Assembly: GCF_963665445.1 (NCBI RefSeq)
Contig: NZ_OY762276.1
Coordinates: 4,458,601-4,522,600 of the forward strand
DNA from: an uncultured Desulfobulbus sp.
GTDB taxonomy: Bacteria > Desulfobacterota > Desulfobulbia > Desulfobulbales > Desulfobulbaceae
DNA: 64,000 nt
Direction of reading: 5' to 3'
A program made the position numbers and the translations under genes. The notes below the pieces were generated by a model. That model ran no database searches. It worked only from the letters and a program-made list of their open reading frames with translations, and was not told the origin of the DNA. This document shows positions 44,133-55,838 of this stretch, one piece after another. Every line of letters begins with the position of its first letter. Within the stretch, counting starts at the first letter, position 1.

Positions 44133-44611
44133 TGCAGGTCTCCTCGGGCGTGCGTGCTGGCGTCAATGGGCTTGGATTCGAGCATAGCCTTGGGGTAGGG
44201 GAGGCAGGAGGTATCGGTGATCAGCTGATCAAAGGTGACCCCTCTCAGGGTGTTGCGCAGCTGCTCGCGGGCATCCAGCCAGACCCGGTGCACGGCGCAG
44301 TGATAGCTGACCTTGCATCCATTGGGGCGGGCGATGCAGTCGTTGAGGTAGATCTCGCCGATCATGGTTTCCACCACTTCCAGCAGGGTGATGGCCTCCG
44401 GGGCTTTGTTGAGAATAAACCCCCCCTTGGCCCCCTGGCGGATTTCAATCAACCCGGCCTTGGCCAGATCCTGGGCAATCTTTGCCAGAAAGTGGATCGG
44501 GATGTCGGCCTGTGCGGCGATTTCCTGGCGACTGGTTAGCACTCCCCGGCCCTGACGGCTGAGGTAGATCATGCAGCGGATGGCGTATTCGGCGGCTCGA
44601 GTTAATCGCAT
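44129..44611 (-). CDS. Rrf2-family transcriptional regulator, probable Fe-S sensor
   Basis: 160 residues. N-terminal winged helix (LTRAAEYAIRCMIYL; IPIHFLAKIAQDLAKAGLI) followed by KGGFILNKAPEAITLLEV. Three cysteines C92, C99 and C105 (CX6CX5C) sit where IscR and NsrR hold an Fe-S cluster, so sensing of NO, O2 or iron status is likely. First gene of the operon with DUF4492, cydA, cydB and cydX; probably controls its own operon. Spacing differs by one from the CX5CX5C of IscR. Confidence 0.88.
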   Translation of the reverse strand: MRLTRAAEYAIRCMIYLSRQGRGVLTSRQEIAAQADIPIHFLAKIAQDLAKAGLIEIRQGAKGGFILNKAPEAITLLEVVETMIGEIYLNDCIARPNGCKVSYHCAVHRVWLDAREQLRNTLRGVTFDQLITDTSCLPYPKAMLESKPIDASTHARGDLQ

Positions 44612-44617
44612 AAATAG

Positions 44618-44643
44618 ACTTAAGAAGATAAATAAGATTAAGT
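44618..44643. promoter_or_regulatory. Inverted repeat at the cyd operon promoter, possible Rrf2 operator
   Basis: ACTTAA (44618-44623) and TTAAGT (44638-44643) are perfect complements separated by 14 AT-rich bases, between the promoter and the Rrf2 start codon. Position around the transcription start suits repression by the Rrf2 protein. Confidence 0.4.
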
Positions 44644-44649
44644 TAGTCT

Positions 44650-44678
44650 CATATATTGCAAATGAGAACGGGTGTCAA
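44650..44678 (-). promoter_or_regulatory. Sigma-70 promoter of the Rrf2-cyd operon
   Basis: Minus strand consensus TTGACA (44673-44678), exactly 17 bases, then TATATG (44650-44655). The transcript would begin near 44643, about 32 bases before the Rrf2 start. Confidence 0.65.
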
Positions 44679-44738
44679 TACTAAAATGTGGGAATCTCAT
44701 GAAAAGAGCAACAGGTAGAAGATGGTAAAAAGAATGGC

Positions 44739-44777
44739 AAAACAGCGTTCCCCCTACCGTGCGGGCAGGGGGAGCGC
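44739..44777 (-). terminator. Rho-independent terminator of the 1064-residue protein gene
   Basis: Minus strand 11-base stem GCGCTCCCCCT / AGGGGGAACGC (one G-T pair), 11-base loop, then TGTTTTG. It lies 14 bases after the stop at 44791. Confidence 0.7.
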
Positions 44778-44790
44778 CGAGTGATCCGGG

Positions 44791-47700
44791 CTAGGCGCTG
44801 TGGCGGCGCCCCTGTTTTTTGAGGAGACGGTCGCGGCGCATGCCCATGTCCATCATGTCCACCAGATAGGTATCGGCCCGATCGAGGTAAAACGAGAGCG
44901 CTTTGGCGAAATTTCGTCCCACCAGGCCGTCGACAAAGACCTGGGATATCTCCCGGTCCCGCTTCAGTACCAGCTGGGAGCGGTAGAAAATGAGCCACTC
45001 CTCGTTGGACATGGTGAGGACGATGTCTTGCAAGGCCTTGCGAGCGCGTGGTTTGTACATCCAGATATACATCAGGTCCAGCGCATTGATGATAAAGACT
45101 TTTTTCAGATCCTTGGCCTCTTCGCTGATGGCTTCGATCAGGGATTTGGGCGATTGGAGCAGATCGAGCACGTCTTCCTCGGGAAAAAGGACGTCCAGAC
45201 GGGCAAAAACCGAGAAAAGCTGGGAAATCTTGGCCTGATAGTCGGCGATGCGCATTTGCACGTTACTTTGCCGGTCGGCCAACCCCTCGATGACGGCGGC
45301 CACACAGTCGGAGGCCAGTTTGGAGATAACCGCCGCCCATTTCTGCAGTGCCTCATCCACGCCGGGAACCATGGCCAAATGCAACATGGAGGCCAGGGCC
45401 TGGTTGAAGAAAATCGCCAGGGGAATGGAGAGAATCGAGCGAAAGAAGTTACCGATGGCTGCACTGCGGGGCAGGCCGCGGATGATGTTGTGGGTCGAGA
45501 TGTATATGCCGTTGGCCAGGGCCATCACCGAGTAGAGCACAATCGGGCTGGAGGAGGTGGTGATGCCGAACTGCTGCTGGAGAAGCAGGGTCTTGACCAG
45601 GTAATCCAGTAGAGGAACGGAGAAACCGGTGAAAAATAGGGAATCGGCGATACGGCTCCAGCTAACCAGGGAATTCCACGGAAGCAGGGGGGAGCGTTTG
45701 AGGCCGCCGCCGCCGAGAATGGATTGGATGATGTTGCGGCCGCCGGTGATGCCGAACCAGATAAAGGCGCCGAAATAGGCCAACACCCACCAGTCCTTGG
45801 TCAGGGCAAAGGTGAGAAAGGCGGGGATGAATCCACCGGCAACCTTGAGCGTATTTTCCAGGTGGGTGTTCAGGTAGCGAAATGGTTTGTCGATCCCTTC
45901 ATCGTTTCTATTCAGCTCTGGATTGGTATCGACCCTGGGGGCATGGCGAATACCACCCAGGGGCACGACGTTGCCGTCCATTCCCGGATGGATCTCGAAC
46001 CGGTCAAGGGACCAGTCCTGCCATTCGCTGCAGATCTTTAAACGGGTCCAGGGAAGTCGGTTCTGCAACCGTTGTTTCCAGGTCGCGGTCACCGGTTCGC
46101 ACAATCGCTGGTGGCGATGGCTGATCATGCGCGCGGTCACCGGGATCAGTTTGCGATGCCCCCTCTGGTGCTCCTTGAGCACGGTGTGAACGGCACGCGG
46201 AGGCAGGGTGTCGAGGCTGACCAGCCCCATGCCGTACTGGAGCTGCGACTGGCCGGTGGAACCTGAACCGATGCGGGAACCGAGATAGCGCTTGTTGTAG
46301 TGGTTGTGAAAGGATTCCAGGTCAAAGAGGATGTCCAACAGATCCATCTTCCGCTGGTTGGCCGCCTCCATCTCCTGTCTGCATTTGGCCTGCTTCTCCT
46401 CGCTCTCCCCCCTGTTCCGGCTTCGTTCACACTGCTTTTCCGCCAGAACCCGGGTGTGCTCGAAATCCCAGATAATGGAGCGGATGACCCGTTTGAGGGC
46501 AATGACATTGTCTTCGTTGAGCGCCTTCTGCAAGGCATTGATCAGCTGATAGTTGCGTTCCGGGCTGATGATGTCGACCGCTTCCCCGGCAAAGCCGCTT
46601 CCCTTGACGGAGGCGAGGGCGGTCATGCCATGGGCCGAGTCCTTGAGGTTGAAGGCCTCGATGTGGGTGATTCGTCCCTGGCAACGGTAGAGCAACTCCA
46701 CCGTGTCCTGGATGGAAAGATTGCTCAGGTTCAGGGTGAACCGCGAGCTGGAATGCATCGAGGAGAGCCGGCTGAGCAGTTCGGGCGGAGACAGCTGCAG
46801 CAGCTGCGGCATACCTTCTTCATGGGGGATGGTCGGATCGTGCAGTTCCGGGTTGCGTACCGGTTGGAGAAAACGCTGAATAATGGTTTCCAGGCCAAGG
46901 GACTGCATTTTGACCGAGCAGGCCTGGAGCAGTTCTTCCCGTTTGCTGCGATTATCAACCTGTTGTTGGTGTATTCGGCTCACCTCGGCATCCAGGAGAC
47001 TGTGGTACTGCTCCTGGATAAATTTGGCCAGATGGAGGAGCGATGGCTGCCCGGCACCGACAAAACGGAGAAAGTCAGTTGGCGAAAGAGGGGTACTTTG
47101 AACGTCGAGCTCCTTGTCAAGGACAAGGCGATGGCGGCTGTTGAAGACCTCGAGGACTTCGGTCACGTAGCGTTGCTGGTACCGGGAGACATCTCTGCCC
47201 TGTTCCATCATTTCCTGGACGGCTGTTTCCTTGAGGAACTGGAGCAGATTGTTTTTGTCGAAAAAACCTTCCAACTCCCAGATAAAGCGAACAAATTTTT
47301 CACGGAAGCAGGCAGAGAGCTCAATGCCAATCCGAACGTGAATGTCGAGAATCGCCCCGGCTTCCAGCAACTCTTCCACCACCTCCTGATCAACGTGGTT
47401 GTAGTAGACCACGGTGAGTTGGCGGATGCCCTTGATCCACGCATCCATCAGCAGGTGGGTCGGCGATTTGCGGCCCTTGGTGTTGGCGTCGTGCACATGG
47501 TCGTCAAAGGAAAATTGATTCCATTGCTCGGGCATTTCCAGCAGGTGAAACTTGTTCAGCTGTTGACGCACCAGGCTCGGTTTGCCGGTGTACACCATGC
47601 GGAAGTCATGGGCCAGCTTGAGCTGTTTGAGTTCGCTGCCCTGACTGCGAACCAGTTCCTTCATGATCTGCATCAGGACCCGGGCCGTATTCTTGTGATA

Positions 47701-47985
47701 AAAGGTGGTGGCGGAGCTGAAGACCTCTTCCCGCAGGCTGCGCAGTGCAACCAGACGATCCCTGGCCTTGCCGGCCTCCAGGGAGCCGAGCAGGCTGACG
47801 ATGGCATAGGCAATGCGCAGGCCGCTGGGGGCTGCCATCTCCTTGATGCCGTGCGGATGCATGGAGGCCGCCATCAGCGAGCTCTGGGATTGAGGCCGGG
47901 AGGCGCGTTTGAGGACATCGTTGACAATATTGAGTAACTTGTAGTCGTTACTGTCAAAGAATAGTCGCGAGGGGGTGTGGCTCAT
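44791..47985 (-). CDS. Large uncharacterised membrane protein, PHP-like N-terminal region
   Basis: 1064 residues from ATG 47985 (MSHTPSRLFFDSNDYKLL). The N-terminal region contains FDDHVHDANTKGRKSPTHLL (HxH at 163-165), KGIRQLTVVYYNH (to 197) and VRIGIELSACF (E222), spaced like the metal-binding motifs of PHP phosphoesterases; this is my inference. A middle part (about 300-700) is charged and partly helical. About 711-890 holds several membrane helices (VAGGFIPAFLTFALTKDWWV; YFGAFIWFGITGG; IVLYSVMALANGIYIS). The last 150 residues are helical and soluble. No family recognised with certainty. Upstream is the GGDEF/EAL gene in the same direction. Confidence 0.7.
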   Translation of the reverse strand: MSHTPSRLFFDSNDYKLLNIVNDVLKRASRPQSQSSLMAASMHPHGIKEMAAPSGLRIAYAIVSLLGSLEAGKARDRLVALRSLREEVFSSATTFYHKNTARVLMQIMKELVRSQGSELKQLKLAHDFRMVYTGKPSLVRQQLNKFHLLEMPEQWNQFSFDDHVHDANTKGRKSPTHLLMDAWIKGIRQLTVVYYNHVDQEVVEELLEAGAILDIHVRIGIELSACFREKFVRFIWELEGFFDKNNLLQFLKETAVQEMMEQGRDVSRYQQRYVTEVLEVFNSRHRLVLDKELDVQSTPLSPTDFLRFVGAGQPSLLHLAKFIQEQYHSLLDAEVSRIHQQQVDNRSKREELLQACSVKMQSLGLETIIQRFLQPVRNPELHDPTIPHEEGMPQLLQLSPPELLSRLSSMHSSSRFTLNLSNLSIQDTVELLYRCQGRITHIEAFNLKDSAHGMTALASVKGSGFAGEAVDIISPERNYQLINALQKALNEDNVIALKRVIRSIIWDFEHTRVLAEKQCERSRNRGESEEKQAKCRQEMEAANQRKMDLLDILFDLESFHNHYNKRYLGSRIGSGSTGQSQLQYGMGLVSLDTLPPRAVHTVLKEHQRGHRKLIPVTARMISHRHQRLCEPVTATWKQRLQNRLPWTRLKICSEWQDWSLDRFEIHPGMDGNVVPLGGIRHAPRVDTNPELNRNDEGIDKPFRYLNTHLENTLKVAGGFIPAFLTFALTKDWWVLAYFGAFIWFGITGGRNIIQSILGGGGLKRSPLLPWNSLVSWSRIADSLFFTGFSVPLLDYLVKTLLLQQQFGITTSSSPIVLYSVMALANGIYISTHNIIRGLPRSAAIGNFFRSILSIPLAIFFNQALASMLHLAMVPGVDEALQKWAAVISKLASDCVAAVIEGLADRQSNVQMRIADYQAKISQLFSVFARLDVLFPEEDVLDLLQSPKSLIEAISEEAKDLKKVFIINALDLMYIWMYKPRARKALQDIVLTMSNEEWLIFYRSQLVLKRDREISQVFVDGLVGRNFAKALSFYLDRADTYLVDMMDMGMRRDRLLKKQGRRHSA

Positions 47986-48175
47986 GCAGGCGCTCCGCGG
48001 AAATGATGCAATGAAGGCGTGATCTTTGAGGAGGAGAATCGACCCGGTGGGGCGGATGCACCACATCGTTTGTTAGGATTTCATTATAACCGGGGATGGG
48101 AAAAGAGAAAGTGGCAACAGCTGATTGCAGAGCGATGAACCTCGGTGGTACAGCAAATTTTGCCAATGGAGGAAT

Positions 48176-51058
48176 TCAGGATGGAATTTCCGCCAGCAGA
48201 TAGCGCAGCATATCCTCATCGGAAACCGGGCGGGAGAAGTAGTATCCCTGGGCCTCATGGCAGCCCATGGCGCCGAGTCGGAGGAGTTGTTCTTCGGTCT
48301 CCACACCCTCGGCGACCACATTGAGCTGCATCTGCTGACTGATGGCGATGATGGTGGCGACGATACCGCCGTTTGCCTCAAGGTCGTCGACGAACTGCTT
48401 GTCGATCTTCAAGGTACTGACCGGCATCTTGTTGAGATAACCCAGGGAAGAGTAGCCGGTTCCGAAATCGTCGATCGAAAAGAGAAACCCGATTTCCCGG
48501 AGGCGATGCATGATCTTGAGGGTGTGTTCCACATCCGTCATTGCCGTGGTCTCGGTTATCTCGAATTCCAGGTACTGCGGTTTGATGGAGTAGCGCAGGA
48601 GCAGGTCTTCCACCAGGTCGACGAAATCGGCATTGTGAAACTGGCGGGGGGAAATATTGACGCTGACCGGGACGAGAACGCCCTGCTGCTGCATCTTGAG
48701 GAGAAAGCCGCAGGTTGCCTCGAGAACGAACATGCAGAGGTCGTCGATGAGGCTCGTTTCCTCGGCAATGGGAATGAAGAGGCCGGGACTGATGATTTTG
48801 CCGCCGCGGTTCCAGCGAATCAGCGCCTCGAGCGAGGCAGTACGTCGGTCGGCGATGTTGACCTTGGGTTGGTAGTACACGATGAACTCGTTGTTGAGCA
48901 GTCCGTAGCGAATGCCGTTTTCGGTGCGGAATTTTTCATAGAGCTCCTCGTGCATCGACTTGGTGAACAGGATATACCGGTTCTTGCCCTCGCGCTTGGC
49001 TTTGTGCATGGCCATGTCCGCACTGCGGACCATCTCCATGGCCGATTCGCCATCGCCGGGATAGACGGAGATACCGATGCTGGTATTGACGTAAATTTTT
49101 TTGAATTCCAGCATGAAGGGCTTTTTCAGCACCGCCTGGATTCGGTTGGCCATGAGATAGATCGCGGAATCGTTGTCAATATTCTCCATCAGGAGGACAA
49201 ATTCGTCGCTGCCGATTCGGCACAGGGTGTCGTTGCCGCCGAGAATCGAGACGAAACGCTGGCTGACCTGGATAAGGAGGTCATCGCCCTGATGATGGCC
49301 AAAGACATCGTTGACATTCTTGAAGTTGTCCAAGTCAATGAAGAACAGGGCCATGCGACCGCCCTGTTCTCGGGCCTCGGCCAGGGTTTTGGTCAGTTTA
49401 TGTTCAAGAAAGGCGCGGTTGGGCAGCCGGGTGAGAATGTCGTGATAGGCCATGAAGGCAATCTGCTTCTCACGTTTTTTCAATTCGCCGATCTCGTAGA
49501 ACATGGCGAAATAGTAAATGATTGTTTTATTGGTATCGCGAATGCTGTTGATGGTCAGCCATTCGGGGAAGAGGGTGCCGTCCTTTTTTTTGTTCCAGAT
49601 TTCCCCTTCCCAGCTCCCCTTGCTACTCAGGGCACACCACATTTGGCGAAAAAAATCGGGATCGTGCTGTTGTGACTTCAACAGTCGTGGATTCTGGCCG
49701 ATAGCCTCGTGGGGTTCGTAGCCGGTGATGGTGGTGAATGCCACGTTGACTGCGAGGATTTTGCCCTCCGCATCGGTGATGACGATTCCTTCGGTGGCGT
49801 TGTCAAAGATCTTTTTATAGATCTGGAGAAAACTTTCCGCTGATTTGCGAAACTGAATTTCGCTCTGGAGTTTGTCGTTGGCTTGGTGGATGTCGTCTAT
49901 GTAGCGTTGAAATTGTGCCACCAGGTAGCTGATTTCGCACCCGCCCTGGTAATCGTTTCCCCGGGCGGGTATTTCCAGCTGCTGGGCAAAGGTGCGTAGG
50001 GGACGGGTGAAGAGACGGCTGAGAAGAAAGGCGACGCCGACGGAGAGTACGGCCGCTGCCAGGGCAAGGAGGAGGACGATCGCCCGCGTGGAGAGCAGCC
50101 CCGCATACACTTCGTCGCTATAGGCGGTGACCCCGATAAGCAGGCCGAGCTGGGGGATTTGTTTGTAGACCAGGAATTTTTGCCGTTCCACTGAGTCACC
50201 CGGGTTTTTCCAGGTGTAGTTGATTAAACGAGCTTTGTTGGATTTGACATCTGTCAGCAGTTTGCGGATTCGATCGGCGTAGAGCGGCTTTTGCACCTCG
50301 CTGAGATACGGATGAGCGAGAATCTTGCCATCTTCGGTGACGATGATGGCATATCCTGATTTCCCATAACGAAAGGTGGAGATGCGGTCTTCAATGGTAT
50401 GGAAATCGATGATGGCGGAAAATTCCTCCCGGTAGCAGCATGCCGAAATGATCCAATCCCATGGAGCGAAATAGGTCATGAACAGGGCTTTGGGCCGCAT
50501 TGAACCCTCATCGGGATTTTGCCAGGAGTACTCGATGTAGCCGGCCTTTTTCCTCACCTGCTTGCGAATAAAGAACCAGGATTTGCTGTAGCGCTCCAGT
50601 TTGAGCAGGGAGAGGCCGATCAGTTCGGGTTGGGGGTGATATTGCGGAACGCCTTCGGAATCGAGTACGTAAATATAGCCGGAGGGGCCGATATGCTGCG
50701 GTTTGAAAATGTTGATGACCGCGGCCTTTGCTTGGGCCTCGTTCAGCAGACCCTGTTGTTGTTTTTGGTAATAACTTTCGGCGATTTGCAGGTTTTTTTC
50801 GCCGACCGCCCTCAGGTAGTTGGAGATGGAGGTCTCCACTGACATTTTGATGGAGTCGACGATGGCCGCCCCGGTCGCCTCCAAGCCCGCCTCGATGGTC
50901 TGGTTGAACTGGTTGAAGGTGTAGCGGAAAAGTAGGGCAAAGATGACCAGAAAGGGAAGAATGAGTAACAGCAGGTTGCCGATGAAGATTTTCTGCCCGA
51001 TGGACCATCGGGAAAGACGGCAGCCCAGCGGTGAGGCGCACGATGAAAACATGGTCAA
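48176..51058 (-). CDS. Cache-HAMP-PAS-GGDEF-EAL cyclic-di-GMP protein
   Basis: 960 residues: TM1 (about 25-45), a periplasmic Cache-like sensor (PSGYIYVLDSEGVPQYHP; KSGYAIIVTEDGKILAHP), TM2 (about 320-345), HAMP, a PAS domain (IFDNATEGIVITDAEGKILA), GGDEF and EAL. The cyclase signature reads RIGSDEFVLLM, GSDEF in place of GGDEF, so synthesis may be weak or lost. The EAL part has all key residues: LEALIRW, EITETTA, DDFGTGYSSL, LKIDKQFV and EGVETEEQL. Most likely a membrane-bound, ligand-controlled c-di-GMP phosphodiesterase. Confidence 0.9.
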   Translation of the reverse strand: MTMFSSCASPLGCRLSRWSIGQKIFIGNLLLLILPFLVIFALLFRYTFNQFNQTIEAGLEATGAAIVDSIKMSVETSISNYLRAVGEKNLQIAESYYQKQQQGLLNEAQAKAAVINIFKPQHIGPSGYIYVLDSEGVPQYHPQPELIGLSLLKLERYSKSWFFIRKQVRKKAGYIEYSWQNPDEGSMRPKALFMTYFAPWDWIISACCYREEFSAIIDFHTIEDRISTFRYGKSGYAIIVTEDGKILAHPYLSEVQKPLYADRIRKLLTDVKSNKARLINYTWKNPGDSVERQKFLVYKQIPQLGLLIGVTAYSDEVYAGLLSTRAIVLLLALAAAVLSVGVAFLLSRLFTRPLRTFAQQLEIPARGNDYQGGCEISYLVAQFQRYIDDIHQANDKLQSEIQFRKSAESFLQIYKKIFDNATEGIVITDAEGKILAVNVAFTTITGYEPHEAIGQNPRLLKSQQHDPDFFRQMWCALSSKGSWEGEIWNKKKDGTLFPEWLTINSIRDTNKTIIYYFAMFYEIGELKKREKQIAFMAYHDILTRLPNRAFLEHKLTKTLAEAREQGGRMALFFIDLDNFKNVNDVFGHHQGDDLLIQVSQRFVSILGGNDTLCRIGSDEFVLLMENIDNDSAIYLMANRIQAVLKKPFMLEFKKIYVNTSIGISVYPGDGESAMEMVRSADMAMHKAKREGKNRYILFTKSMHEELYEKFRTENGIRYGLLNNEFIVYYQPKVNIADRRTASLEALIRWNRGGKIISPGLFIPIAEETSLIDDLCMFVLEATCGFLLKMQQQGVLVPVSVNISPRQFHNADFVDLVEDLLLRYSIKPQYLEFEITETTAMTDVEHTLKIMHRLREIGFLFSIDDFGTGYSSLGYLNKMPVSTLKIDKQFVDDLEANGGIVATIIAISQQMQLNVVAEGVETEEQLLRLGAMGCHEAQGYYFSRPVSDEDMLRYLLAEIPS

Positions 51059-51427
51059 TCTACCTTAAGGCAGCAGTTTATCAAAGAGGAGCTATAATGA
51101 GGGGGCTATCGAGTCGGTTCGTTTATCTTCTCCACTCCAAAAAAAAGTGTATCGTAGAATGAGAGGGGGAATCAAATTGAATTTATGGTTCATTGCTGCA
51201 AACCCTTCAGCAAAGAATTTTCGGGAGCGGAATCGCTTTCCAGGAGCCATTCTGCGGTGACGATCGATCCGGAAACAATTTGACAGGTATGGTCTTGTTC
51301 GTTACCGTGAGGATTATCCAATAAAATTCAAGTTGTGTTGGGTTTTGCAAAGAACCTGCCTTTCTCGCCTTGCCTTCCCAGGCGAGCTACCATGAACCAT
51401 GGCGGATCATTCCGGGAGCACAGAGTG
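51059..51427. other. Divergent intergenic region between GGDEF/EAL and hybrid kinase genes
   Basis: About 370 bases, no gene. A possible plus-strand promoter is TTGACA (51280-51285), 17 bases, TACCGT (51303-51308), with a weak -10. It should contain promoters for both divergent genes. Confidence 0.4.
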
Positions 51428-54727
<3,300 letters not shown>

Positions 54728-55777
54728 TCAGTTCTCCAGCGGGGAGACGAATAACAGGCGCAGGTCCTTTGTGGGACGAAAATTCTGCCGCACGACTTCA
54801 AAGCGGGTGGGACCGGTTTTTTTGATACCCTCCATACAGAGGGAAAGGATCCGGTTTGTGGCCCCCTTGTCGATGGTCAGGTGAAAGGTGCCGATCGGTC
54901 CGTGCCAGGTGTTGGCCGTGGTCAGCACGTAATTGAGGTACACCGCCATGCCGGTTCCGGCCATCTCCCCCCGGCCCGGGCGATGCAGCCGTTTGACGAT
55001 CCCCCTGCGGGTGGGGAGATCGATGCAGTAGTCACGAATCAGCTCCTGCTGATAGGGATAGAGCTCCTTTTCCTCAGCCGGCCAGGTGAAGATGCCGCCG
55101 GGCGGAGCCGGATCATAACTGTGCTCGATGAGCATGTCCTTGCCTGCGGGAAACCGTTGCGGCCAGTGATAGCGGATGATAATCGACCAGCGCGGTATGG
55201 GGGGGTGACCGGGGTAAAGTTCCACCAGGCCCAGCTGCTGCAGACGCTTTTGGGTGCTCGGATCAAATCCGGCGAGCAGGCCCTTTATCTTGGCAAGGTC
55301 AAGCGAGAGCGGCAGCGAAAAGCCTTCAAGCAGCCGTGTCACCTCCTGTCCCGGGGCATCGTAGCCGTCCTTGGCCTCTGTACGTTGATCGTAGGGCGGT
55401 TCCACAACGGCGATGCGATCTGTCCGTACCGGAATGGCCATGCCGTTGATCTGCGCGGTGAACTGCACTGGATTTGCAGAGGCCAGTTGGTTCTCTCCCA
55501 AGGAGAAATTGCTGTTGTCGAGTTCATAGAGCGAAATGGGCGGCAGGGGAAAGATCACCTCACCGGCCACGTCTCCCGGGCCGTCATTGTGGAAGAGAGA
55601 GCGAACGGCAACTTTCTTGATGCTGATGAAGAGATCCTCCCGCACCATGCGCACCTGATCGGTTTTGCCAAACTGGAGGCCGGTGGCGCTCAGCCCGCCG
55701 AATCCGTCGTTGGCCAGTGCAAAGGCTGGAAGGCAGCACAGGGCCAGCAGAAGGATCAATGCTCGTTTTTTTATCAC
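54728..55777 (-). CDS. DUF4424 family exported protein
   Basis: 349 residues with a signal peptide (KKRALILLLALCCLPAFALA). The mature start NDGFGGLSATGLQFGKTDQV and VREDLFISIKKVAVRSLFHN match the N-terminal pattern of DUF4424 proteins, which are secreted and uncharacterised. Its stop codon abuts that of the convergent hybrid kinase with no gap; together they spell TGATCA. Confidence 0.8.
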   Translation of the reverse strand: MIKKRALILLLALCCLPAFALANDGFGGLSATGLQFGKTDQVRMVREDLFISIKKVAVRSLFHNDGPGDVAGEVIFPLPPISLYELDNSNFSLGENQLASANPVQFTAQINGMAIPVRTDRIAVVEPPYDQRTEAKDGYDAPGQEVTRLLEGFSLPLSLDLAKIKGLLAGFDPSTQKRLQQLGLVELYPGHPPIPRWSIIIRYHWPQRFPAGKDMLIEHSYDPAPPGGIFTWPAEEKELYPYQQELIRDYCIDLPTRRGIVKRLHRPGRGEMAGTGMAVYLNYVLTTANTWHGPIGTFHLTIDKGATNRILSLCMEGIKKTGPTRFEVVRQNFRPTKDLRLLFVSPLEN

Positions 55778-55838
55778 GGTTTTCTTTGCTCCTCTCGGGT
55801 TGGTGTGCAGAAAATGGGGGAATACGCAGCGGGACCGG

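Noticed and set aside
42420-44198. 592-codon plus-strand open frame
   Set aside because: It lies antisense to cydA and its neighbours, whose motifs are clear; Gly/His/Glu-rich composition typical of antisense shadows in GC-rich DNA.
46300-47937. 545-codon plus-strand open frame
   Set aside because: Antisense to the 1064-residue membrane protein gene, which has start, terminator and membrane helices; no motif in the antisense product.
48125-49675. 516-codon plus-strand open frame
   Set aside because: Antisense to the GGDEF/EAL gene with all its catalytic motifs.
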